Shown piece by piece: positions 1 through 6,598 of a DNA stretch of 64,000 nucleotides; positions within the stretch are counted from its first letter, which is position 1; the number at the start of each line of letters is the position of its first letter. Under the pieces are notes generated by a model. The model saw only the letters and a list, made by a program, of their open reading frames with translations. It did no database searches and was not told where the DNA came from. This DNA is from Streptomyces sp. TRM68416 (GTDB lineage Bacteria; Actinomycetota; Actinomycetes; Streptomycetales; Streptomycetaceae), in the NCBI RefSeq assembly GCF_014596915.1, contig NZ_JACVWU010000008.1, positions 233,690-297,689 of the forward strand, written 5' to 3'. A program made the translations under genes and the position numbers.

Positions 1-2
1 AC

Positions 3-839
3 GAGGACTTCCTCACCCGCACCGACGACAACGGCCGCCTGGTCGTCGTCCCCTCCTACTCGCCCGAGAACCGCCCCGCGAACGCGAGCTGGGGCACGGT
101 CAACGCGGCCATGGACCTCTCCGCGGCCCGGCACGCACTGCACACGGCCGCCGCGTACCACCCCGAACACGCCGACCGCTGGCGAGCGCTGGCCTCGAAA
201 CTCCCCCCGCACCGGATCAACGACGACGGCGCCCTGGCCGAATGGGCCCACCCCGGCCTGGCGGACACCTACGACCACCGCCACCTCAGCCACCTCTACG
301 GCGTCTGGCCGCTCGACGAGATCAACCCCTACGACACCCCGGACCTCGCCGAGGCCGCCCACCGCGCCCTCCAACTGCGCGGCGCCGAGAACGACTCCGC
401 CCACGGCCACCTCCACCACGCCCTCGTCGCGGCCCGCCTGCGCGACGGCGAACGCGTCGCCGACGCCCTCGGCCGGGTCCTGGACGGCGACTTCTTCCAC
501 GACTCCCTGATGAGCGCGCACTACCCGAACCGCGACGTCTACAACGCCGACGCCGCCCACGCCCTGCCCGCCGTGCTGATCGAGATGCTCGTGCAGTCCA
601 CCCCCGACCGCCTGGTCCTGCTGCCCGCACTGCCGCCGACGTGTCCGAGCGGCGAACTCCGCGGCGTGCGAACCCGGTTCGGGGCAACGATCGACCTCTG
701 CTGGACCCCCGAGGAGGCGACCGCGGTGATACGCCCCACGCGCACCGTCCGTGTCGACCTCATCAGGACTTCCACCGGCGCGAGACCGCTCGACCTCGTC
801 GCCGGAGAAGACCACGTCCTCGCTCCGGGGACGTGGTAA
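3..839 (+). CDS. GH95 alpha-L-fucosidase, C-terminal part (5' truncated by window edge)
   Basis: The reading frame is open from base 3 to the stop at 839, so about 278 C-terminal residues are visible and the start lies outside the window. The residues around 'SYSPENRP', followed by 'WGTVNAAMDLSAARHAL' and 'DHRHLSHLYGVWPLDEI', match the (alpha/alpha)6-barrel and C-terminal part of glycoside hydrolase family 95. That family is known for inverting alpha-1,2-L-fucosidases, which release terminal fucose from plant xyloglucan or host glycans. Some GH95 members act on alpha-L-galactose instead, so the exact substrate is uncertain. The gene is followed 38 bases later by a secreted GH12 enzyme on the same strand, which suggests co-transcription. 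Whether it carries a signal peptide cannot be judged because the N-terminus is missing. Confidence 0.85.
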   Translation, partial: EDFLTRTDDNGRLVVVPSYSPENRPANASWGTVNAAMDLSAARHALHTAAAYHPEHADRWRALASKLPPHRINDDGALAEWAHPGLADTYDHRHLSHLYGVWPLDEINPYDTPDLAEAAHRALQLRGAENDSAHGHLHHALVAARLRDGERVADALGRVLDGDFFHDSLMSAHYPNRDVYNADAAHALPAVLIEMLVQSTPDRLVLLPALPPTCPSGELRGVRTRFGATIDLCWTPEEATAVIRPTRTVRVDLIRTSTGARPLDLVAGEDHVLAPGTW

Positions 840-877
840 TCCCCCCGCAATTCCCCCCCACCCATGGAAGGGACGCC

Positions 878-1597
878 ATGGCAACAACACGCACACCGGG
901 CAGGATCGCCAAGGCCCTGCTGGCCCCGGCCCTCGCGCTGGGCGCCACCGTCGGTCTCGCCTCCGCCCCCGCCCACGCCGCCGTCTGGAACTCCTGCGAC
1001 AAGTGGGGCAACACCAGCCTGAACGGCTACACGCTCTACAACAACATCTGGGGCTCCGGCGCCGGCAGCCAGTGCATCTGGGCCAACTCCGGCACCAACT
1101 GGGGAGTCTGGGCCAACCACCCCAACACCGGCGGCATCAAGTCGTACCCGAACTCCAAGAAGGTGATCAACAAGACGATCGCCTCCATCGGCACCCTCAC
1201 CAGCAACTACAACGTCACCGTCCCGTCGTCCGGCGCGTACAACACGTCGTACGACATCTGGGACACCGACTACGACCACGAGATCATGCTCTGGGTCAAC
1301 TACCGCGGTCCCGTCGGCCCGCTCGGCACCTCGCAGGGCTCGGCCACCCTCGGCGGCCACACCTGGAACGTCTACAAGGGCAACAACGGCGCCAACGAGG
1401 TGTACTCGTTCCTGCGCACCTCGAACTCCAACTCCGGCTCCGTGAACATCAAGCCGATCCTCACCTGGATCTCCGCCACCAAGGGCTGGATGTCCAGCAA
1501 CGAGACCATCGGCGACGTGCAGTTCGGCTTCGAGATCACCTCGTCGTCCGGCGGTCTGGACTTCCGGACCAACGACCTGACCGTCAGCAGTAGCTGA
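878..1597 (+). CDS. Secreted GH12 endo-beta-1,4-glucanase / xyloglucanase
   Basis: A 239-residue protein starting at an ATG with GGAAGGGA just upstream. Residues 1-35 form a signal peptide with a positive N-terminus, an Ala/Leu-rich core and an AHA cleavage site. The mature protein begins 'AVWNSCDKWG' and has the GH12 beta-jelly-roll signatures: 'HEIMLWVNYRGPVGPLG' with the likely nucleophile Glu135, and 'IGDVQFGFEI' with the likely acid/base Glu219. GH12 enzymes are retaining endoglucanases that cut cellulose, mixed-linkage glucan or xyloglucan. No carbohydrate-binding module or linker is present; the protein is a lone catalytic domain. Its position between GH95 and GH31 genes makes xyloglucan a reasonable substrate, but that is inference. 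Confidence 0.9.
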   Translation: MATTRTPGRIAKALLAPALALGATVGLASAPAHAAVWNSCDKWGNTSLNGYTLYNNIWGSGAGSQCIWANSGTNWGVWANHPNTGGIKSYPNSKKVINKTIASIGTLTSNYNVTVPSSGAYNTSYDIWDTDYDHEIMLWVNYRGPVGPLGTSQGSATLGGHTWNVYKGNNGANEVYSFLRTSNSNSGSVNIKPILTWISATKGWMSSNETIGDVQFGFEITSSSGGLDFRTNDLTVSSS

Positions 1598-1624
1598 CGT
1601 ACTCTCAGGGCCGGGGTGGTGCCG

Positions 1625-2824
1625 TCAGGCGCGGTCCACCTCGGCCCGCAGGGCGTTGTAGCCGGCGAAGGCCGTCTCGACGTCGGCGCGGCTCAGACCG
1701 TAGCGGGACAGGTCGTACCGGTGCGGGCGGGAGCCCTTCGGCCGGGCCACGACCTCGGGCAGCCGGGCGGCCTCGGCGTCGGTCCAGCGGGCACCGACGG
1801 CGGCGTAGAGCTTCGGGACGCCCCCGGTGGCCGGGTCGGCCCCCAGCCACGAGTACGGGACGTCCACCAGGGACTCCGGGGGGATGCCGGCCCGGGCCGC
1901 GATACCGCGCTCGGTGGACCGGCTGAGCAGCTCCAGCCAGGTGGCGCCGATGTCGTGCGGGTCCAGGGGGCGGACGCTCAGGGACATGCCGTGCTCGACC
2001 AGGCTGCAGAAGGACCCCATCACGGTCTCCGGATCGCGGTGCGTCCACACGATCGTCGCGTCGGGGAAGACCGTGCGCAGGGCCGCCAGATGCTCCAGGT
2101 GCATGGGGGACTTCAGCACCCAGCGGCGCCGCGGGCGGCCGTACTGCAGGACCTGGTAGACCCGCTTGAGATGCCGGTAGTCGGGGACGAAGTCGTGCGC
2201 GTAGTGCCAGTCCCGGTACGCGGGGATGCGCGCCTGCGCCAGCGGCATCAGGGCGTGCGGCAGGGCGAAGGTGCACTCCTCGGGGCCCTCGACGACCAGG
2301 GCGTGGATGTCCCGGAAGCGCGGGGCGAACAGGTTGGTGCCGCGCACCAGTTGACGTGCGGGCGCCATCGCCTCGCGTCGCCGCGCGGGCGGTACTTCGA
2401 GGTCGGGGGCGAGCAGTTCCCACAGCAGCGGGCAGCGGTGCTCGGCCGACAGGGACAGCACCCCGTGGGTGAGCGTGGTCGCGGTGCGCGGCAGGCCCAC
2501 CACGAACACCGGCCGCTCGATCGGCTCCTCCGCGATGGCGGGGTTCTCGGCGATCAGCCTGTTGATCCGGGCCCGGTTGGTGAGATGCCTGCGCACGTGC
2601 CGCTGCGCCGACTGCCACCCCACCGGTGTGAGGTGCTCCGCCTCGGCCCACCACCCGAGCAGCGAGCGGAAGCCGTCCACGAACTCCCGGTCCGCCTCCG
2701 CCGCCCCGCCCGGAAAGGCCTCGCCGAGCATCCGGTCGAAGACCCGGTCGGGCGTACGACGCGACCCGAACCCCGGCCGCAGCAGCAGGTCGGTCAGGGC
2801 GAGGGCGAGCGAGGATGAGGACAT
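1625..2824 (-). CDS. Sulfotransferase family protein
   Basis: A 399-residue protein. Near residues 103-120 it has a P-loop-like 5'-phosphosulfate binding motif, 'RPVFVVGLPRTATTLTH'. Near residues 262-275 'IVWTHRDPETVMGSF' corresponds to the 3'-phosphate (PAPS) binding Arg/Ser region. These are the hallmarks of the Sulfotransfer_3 type found in many actinobacteria, often with unknown acceptors. A soluble cytoplasmic enzyme transferring sulfate from PAPS is the expected role; nothing in the sequence indicates the acceptor. It converges with the GH12 gene (27 bases between stops) and lies downstream of the GH31 gene on the same strand, separated by a hairpin, so it may be transcribed on its own. 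The ATG at 2824 has no strong ribosome binding site. Confidence 0.8.
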   Translation of the reverse strand: MSSSSLALALTDLLLRPGFGSRRTPDRVFDRMLGEAFPGGAAEADREFVDGFRSLLGWWAEAEHLTPVGWQSAQRHVRRHLTNRARINRLIAENPAIAEEPIERPVFVVGLPRTATTLTHGVLSLSAEHRCPLLWELLAPDLEVPPARRREAMAPARQLVRGTNLFAPRFRDIHALVVEGPEECTFALPHALMPLAQARIPAYRDWHYAHDFVPDYRHLKRVYQVLQYGRPRRRWVLKSPMHLEHLAALRTVFPDATIVWTHRDPETVMGSFCSLVEHGMSLSVRPLDPHDIGATWLELLSRSTERGIAARAGIPPESLVDVPYSWLGADPATGGVPKLYAAVGARWTDAEAARLPEVVARPKGSRPHRYDLSRYGLSRADVETAFAGYNALRAEVDRA

Positions 2825-2870
2825 TCAGGGAGCCTAACGCAGTCGAAATCACGTCCGGGTTACGGAAGTT

Positions 2871-2907
2871 GGGCGGCCGGTCCCTCCCCCAGGGGAACCG
2901 GCCGCCC
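2871..2907 (-). terminator. Hairpin terminator downstream of the GH31 gene
   Basis: An 11-bp perfect inverted repeat (2871-2881 with 2897-2907, GGGCGGCCGGT and its complement) with a 15-base loop lies 10 bases past the GH31 stop codon. There is no U-tract, which is usual for Streptomyces terminators. Confidence 0.6.
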
Positions 2908-2916
2908 GTCACACGG

Positions 2917-4959
2917 CTACTCGCCGACCGGCAGCCGTGCCCCGTCCCGCAGGAACAGCGGGATGCGGTCCAGGGGGGCGTCGACCGTCACGGAGGTACC
3001 GCCCTCGTACGTCTCGCCCGTCCAGGCGTCCGTCCAGGTGGCGCCCGCCGGGAGGTACGCCGTACGGGCCGTGGCGCCCGCCGTCAGGACGGGGGCGACC
3101 AGCAGATCCCGCCCGAAGAGGTAGGCGTCGTCCACCGACCAGGCCGCCTGGTCCTCCGGGAACTCCAGGAACAGCGGCCGCATCACGGGCAGCCCCTCCT
3201 CGTGCGCCTCCCGCATCACGTCCAGCACGTACGGCTTGAGCCGCTCGCGCAGGCGCAGGTACTTCTCCAGGATCTCGCCGGCCTCCTCGCCGTACGACCA
3301 CACCTCGTTGGGGCCGCCGGTCATCTCCGGGCCCAGCGGCATGCCCGGATCGCGGAAGCCGTGCAGCCGCATCAGCGGGGACAGCGCGCCGAACTGGAAC
3401 CAGCGGACCATGACCTCGCGGTACGCCGGGTCGTCCGGGTCGCCGCCGTGGAAGCCGCCGATGTCGGTGTTCCACCACGGGATGCCGGACAGCGCGGTGT
3501 TGAGACCGGCCGCGATCTGCCGGCGCAGCGTCGGGAAGTCGGTGCCGATGTCCCCGGACCACAGGGCGGCGCCGTAGCGCTGGCTGCCCGCCCACGCCGA
3601 CCGGTTGAGGGAGACGATCTCGGACTCGCCCTCCGCGACCAGCCCTTCGTAGAAGGTGCGGGCGTTCTCGGTCGGGTAGAGGTTGCCGACCTCCAGGCCG
3701 GGGCCCGCCCAGTAGCGCAGGTTCTCCGGGAAGCCCGGCTTCAGTTCGGGCTCGCAGGCGTCCAGCCAGAAGGCCGTGATGCCGTAGGGCTCCACGTAGT
3801 TCGCCTTGATCTTCGACCACACGAACTCCCGGGCCTCCGGGTTGGTGGCGTCGTAGAAGGCGACCTGGACCGTCGAGGCCACCTCCTTGTCCGGCCAGTC
3901 GGCGTGCGCCATCGGGCCGTACTGGGTGCCGATGAAGTAGCCGCGCTGTTCCATCACCGGGTGGTTCTCCGACAGCGGGGACACCGAGGGCCAGACGCTC
4001 ACCACCAACTTGACGCCCAGCTCGTCCAGTTCACGGACCATCGCCGCCGGGTCCGGCCACTCGGCCGGGTCGAACTTCCACTCGCCCAGGTGCGTCCAGT
4101 GGAAGAAGTCGCAGACGATCACGTCCAGCGGCAGGCCCCGGCGCTTGTACTCCCGGGCCACGCCGAGGAGTTCGTCCTGGGTGCGGTAGCGCAGCTTGCA
4201 CTGCCAGAACCCGGCCGCCCACTCGGGCAGCATCGGTGTGCGGCCGGTCACCGCGCTGTAGCGGCGCTGGGCGTCGGCCGGGTCGCCCGCGGTGATCCAG
4301 TAGTCGATCTGCCGGGCGGAGTCGGCGACCCAGCGGGTGCCGTTGTGCGCCAGCTCCACCCGCCCGATCGCCGGGTTGTTCCACAGCAGGGTGTAGCCGC
4401 GGCTGGAGGTGAGCACCGGGATGCCGACCTCGGCGTTGCGCTGGACCAGGTCCACGACCAGGCCCTTCTGGTCGAGGCGGCCGTGCTGGTGCTGGCCGAG
4501 GCCGTAGAGCTTCTCGTCCTCGTAGGCGGCGAAGCGCTGCTCCAGGCGGTGGTGGCCGTTGCCGACGGCCGTGTACAGGCGCGAGCCCGGCCACCAGAAG
4601 TGGGCGCGCTCCTCGGCCAGCAGCTCCTCGCCGTCGGAGGTGCGCAGGAAGCGGATCAGGCCCTCGGCGTCCACCTCGACGGTCAGCGTGCCGACGGTCA
4701 ACCGCCCTGTGCCGTCCTCGATCTTCACCGTCGACGGCGTCGCGGGGGCCTCCGCCGGCAACGCGCCCGGCAGCCCCTCCAGGACCGGCCCGCCGAGCCG
4801 GGCTCGCACCCGCACCGCGTCCGGACCCCAGGGCTCCACACGTACGGTCTCCTGCCGGCCGCTCCACTCCAGCGCACCGTCCCGCTCACGGAACGTGCCG
4901 ACGGTGGGGGAGGACTGGGCGAGACTGACCTTCGGCTGGATTTCGGCAGGCTGATTCAC
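2917..4959 (-). CDS. GH31 alpha-xylosidase / alpha-glucosidase family enzyme
   Basis: A 680-residue protein starting at a GTG with AGGAG eight bases upstream. The N-terminal ~200 residues form the beta-sandwich domain. The TIM barrel follows, with the GH31 signature 'FWLDACEPE' near residue 398 carrying the nucleophile Asp, and 'LWSGDIGTDF' near residue 468 carrying the acid/base Asp. The C-terminal part has beta domains. No signal peptide is visible, so it should act in the cytoplasm on imported oligosaccharides. The family includes alpha-xylosidases that trim xylose from xyloglucan oligosaccharides, and alpha-glucosidases; the neighbouring GH12 and GH95 genes favour the first. The LacI-type repressor gene lies directly upstream on the same strand, so the two are probably co-regulated. 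Confidence 0.87.
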   Translation of the reverse strand: MNQPAEIQPKVSLAQSSPTVGTFRERDGALEWSGRQETVRVEPWGPDAVRVRARLGGPVLEGLPGALPAEAPATPSTVKIEDGTGRLTVGTLTVEVDAEGLIRFLRTSDGEELLAEERAHFWWPGSRLYTAVGNGHHRLEQRFAAYEDEKLYGLGQHQHGRLDQKGLVVDLVQRNAEVGIPVLTSSRGYTLLWNNPAIGRVELAHNGTRWVADSARQIDYWITAGDPADAQRRYSAVTGRTPMLPEWAAGFWQCKLRYRTQDELLGVAREYKRRGLPLDVIVCDFFHWTHLGEWKFDPAEWPDPAAMVRELDELGVKLVVSVWPSVSPLSENHPVMEQRGYFIGTQYGPMAHADWPDKEVASTVQVAFYDATNPEAREFVWSKIKANYVEPYGITAFWLDACEPELKPGFPENLRYWAGPGLEVGNLYPTENARTFYEGLVAEGESEIVSLNRSAWAGSQRYGAALWSGDIGTDFPTLRRQIAAGLNTALSGIPWWNTDIGGFHGGDPDDPAYREVMVRWFQFGALSPLMRLHGFRDPGMPLGPEMTGGPNEVWSYGEEAGEILEKYLRLRERLKPYVLDVMREAHEEGLPVMRPLFLEFPEDQAAWSVDDAYLFGRDLLVAPVLTAGATARTAYLPAGATWTDAWTGETYEGGTSVTVDAPLDRIPLFLRDGARLPVGE

Positions 4960-5016
4960 GAGGCGAACTCCTGAACGATGACAGGGGGAAGCCGCCCCCG
5001 AAGGAGCCGCGGGGGA

Positions 5017-5180
5017 GGCGTGCGGGAGACGTGCTGGTCGTTAAGCCGGAGACGTACGGGAGACGGACTGGTCGTAAGGCCAGGGGTGTGCGGAAGACGT
5101 GCTGGTCGTAAGGCCAGGGGCGTGTGGGAGGAGACGTACGGGTGGCGGGCTGGTCGTAGAGCCAAAGACGTACGGGAGGA
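5017..5180. repeat. Imperfect direct repeats between the GH31 and lacI-type genes
   Basis: The octamer CTGGTCGT (or a close version) recurs at 5034, 5068, 5102 and 5150, each time preceded by a G-rich segment with GAGACGTACGGG or GAAGACGTG and followed by AAGGCCAG-like bases. The spacing is 34, 34 and 48 bases. The repeats lie downstream of the repressor stop and upstream of the GH31 start, in the leader of the GH31 mRNA. Confidence 0.6.
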
Positions 5181-6188
5181 TCAGGAGGCGGCCGGCCCCG
5201 AGCTGGCGCGGACCGTCAACTCGGGGGCGAGGAGCACGACTTCGTCCTTGCCCCGCCCGTCCAGCTTGGCGACGAGATGCTCGACGGCCTGCCGCCCCAT
5301 GTCCTGGGCGGGGATGGAGACGGACGTCAGCCGGACCGAGGCCTGGGTGGCGACCTGGTCGGGGCAGACCGCGACCACCGACACGTCCTCCGGCACGGCA
5401 CGGCCCTGCTGGCGCAGCAGGGCGAGCAGCGGCTCGACCGCCGACTCGTTCTGCACGACGAACCCGGTGGTGGCCGGGCGCTCGTCGAGGATGCGCGCGA
5501 GCGTGACGGCCATCGCGTCGTAGCCGCCCTCGCACGGCCGGTGCAGCAGCCGCACGCCCAACTCCTGGGCGCGCGAACGCAGTCCGTCGAGGGTGCGCTC
5601 GGCGAAGCCGGTGTGCCGTTCGTAGACGGCGGGGGCCTCGCCGATGACAGCGATGTCGCGGTGCCCGAGCATCGCCAGATGCTCCACGCACAGCGCGCCG
5701 GTCGCCCGGAAGTCGAGGTCGACGCAGGTCAGCCCGGTGGTGTCGGACGGCAGTCCGATGAGCACGGACGGTTGGTCGGTGTCCCGCAGCAACGGCAGCC
5801 GCTCGTCGTCCAGTTGGACGTCCATCAGGATCATCGCGTCGGCGAGCCCGCTGCCGGTGACGCGGCGCACCGCGTCGGGGCCCTCCTCGCCGGTGAGCAG
5901 CAGGACGTCGTAGCCGTGCGTGCGGGCCGTGGTGGCCACCGCGATGGCGATCTCCATCATCACCGGCACGTACATGTCGGTGCGCAGCGGGACCATCAGC
6001 GCGATGATGTTCGACCTGTTGCTGGCCAGGGCGCGCGCGCCCGCGTTCGGGTGGTATCCCAGCTCGCGGATGCTCTGCTCGACCCGCAGCCGGGTGGTCG
6101 CGGAGATGGACCGCTTTCCGCTGAGGACATAGCTCACCGTGCTCGCCGAGACTCCGGCGTGCTGGGCGACCTCGGCGAGGGTGACCAT
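5181..6188 (-). CDS. LacI/GalR-family transcriptional repressor
   Basis: A 335-residue regulator. I place the start at the ATG at 6188 because the LacI helix-turn-helix begins there ('VTLAEVAQHAGVSASTVSYVLSGKRSIS'), preceded by GGAGAG; a longer frame upstream would translate the operator region. Residues 1-60 hold the HTH and hinge ('NAGARALASNRSNIIAL'). The rest is a periplasmic-binding-protein-like sugar sensor domain with the usual 'DVSVVAVCPDQVATQASVRLTSVSIPAQDMGRQAVEHL' core. It probably represses itself and the GH31 gene, and perhaps the other glycosidases, until an inducing sugar binds. Two matching operator half-palindromes flank its own promoter. The inducer cannot be read from the sequence. 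Confidence 0.92.
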   Translation of the reverse strand: MVTLAEVAQHAGVSASTVSYVLSGKRSISATTRLRVEQSIRELGYHPNAGARALASNRSNIIALMVPLRTDMYVPVMMEIAIAVATTARTHGYDVLLLTGEEGPDAVRRVTGSGLADAMILMDVQLDDERLPLLRDTDQPSVLIGLPSDTTGLTCVDLDFRATGALCVEHLAMLGHRDIAVIGEAPAVYERHTGFAERTLDGLRSRAQELGVRLLHRPCEGGYDAMAVTLARILDERPATTGFVVQNESAVEPLLALLRQQGRAVPEDVSVVAVCPDQVATQASVRLTSVSIPAQDMGRQAVEHLVAKLDGRGKDEVVLLAPELTVRASSGPAAS

Positions 6189-6204
6189 CCAGCTCTCCAA
6201 GCTT

Positions 6205-6221
6205 TGTGAAGCGCTTCGACA
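6205..6221. promoter_or_regulatory. LacI-type operator, promoter-proximal
   Basis: TGTGAAGCGCTTCGACA has the centre GAAGCGCTTC typical of LacI-family operators. It sits between the repressor's predicted transcription start and its ribosome binding site, and shares its core with the perfect palindrome at 6291-6310. Confidence 0.75.
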
Positions 6222-6257
6222 ATGCGCACTGTGAATACGGGCGGGTGGGGGTTTCCG

Positions 6258-6286
6258 ACAGTAGCTGCACCACGGGTAGGTGTCCA
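6258..6286 (-). promoter_or_regulatory. Promoter of the LacI-type regulator gene
   Basis: Read on the minus strand: TGGACA (6286-6281) as the -35 element, a 17-base spacer, then TACTGT (6263-6258) as the -10 element, a good match to Streptomyces housekeeping sigma consensus. One operator lies immediately upstream of the -35 element and the other about 35 bases past the expected start point. Confidence 0.6.
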
Positions 6287-6290
6287 TAGG

Positions 6291-6310
6291 CTGTCGAAGC
6301 GCTTCGACAG
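6291..6310. promoter_or_regulatory. LacI-type operator, perfect 20-bp palindrome
   Basis: CTGTCGAAGCGCTTCGACAG is a perfect 20-bp palindrome next to the -35 element of the repressor gene. With the second site 80-90 bases away it suggests autoregulation, possibly through looping. Confidence 0.8.
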
Positions 6311-6446
6311 TTAATTCCGAAAGGTACGGCAACCTCCCGGTCGCCGACCGCCGTTCAACGGACGTACACGCACCGTCCCCCGGAAGAATGCCCGGCGCAA
6401 CACCGCGGAGCCCGGCCCGCCCCCGAGGTGCCGCGCAAGGGCACCG

Positions 6447-6468
6447 TACGCCTTGACACCAAGGCGTA
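6447..6468. promoter_or_regulatory. 22-bp operator-like palindrome upstream of the acyl-CoA dehydrogenase gene
   Basis: TACGCCTT and AAGGCGTA form 8-bp perfect arms around GACACC. A TTGACA hexamer (6453-6458) that could serve as a -35 element overlaps the left arm. No clear -10 element is found 17-18 bases downstream, so the promoter itself is not assured. The rest of 6311-6598 shows no gene. Confidence 0.35.
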
Positions 6469-6598
6469 TTCCGTCGACATCGGCCGAACGGCCGCCCGCA
6501 GGGTGGTGGCCTCGCCCCGGATCGGGTACATACGATCGAGTAGCACCGGTCAGTAACGTACGGTCCTCAAGATCCCTATTCGCGGCGAGGTGAGCCTC

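Noticed and set aside
242..1597. Long Arg/Pro-rich plus-strand frame covering the GH95 end and GH12 gene
   Set aside because: The first part is an out-of-frame reading of the GH95 gene; only the portion from 878 has a signal peptide, ribosome binding site and GH12 motifs.
6189..6332. 48-residue N-terminal extension of the LacI-type regulator
   Set aside because: It would translate the promoter and both operators; the helix-turn-helix starts at 6188.
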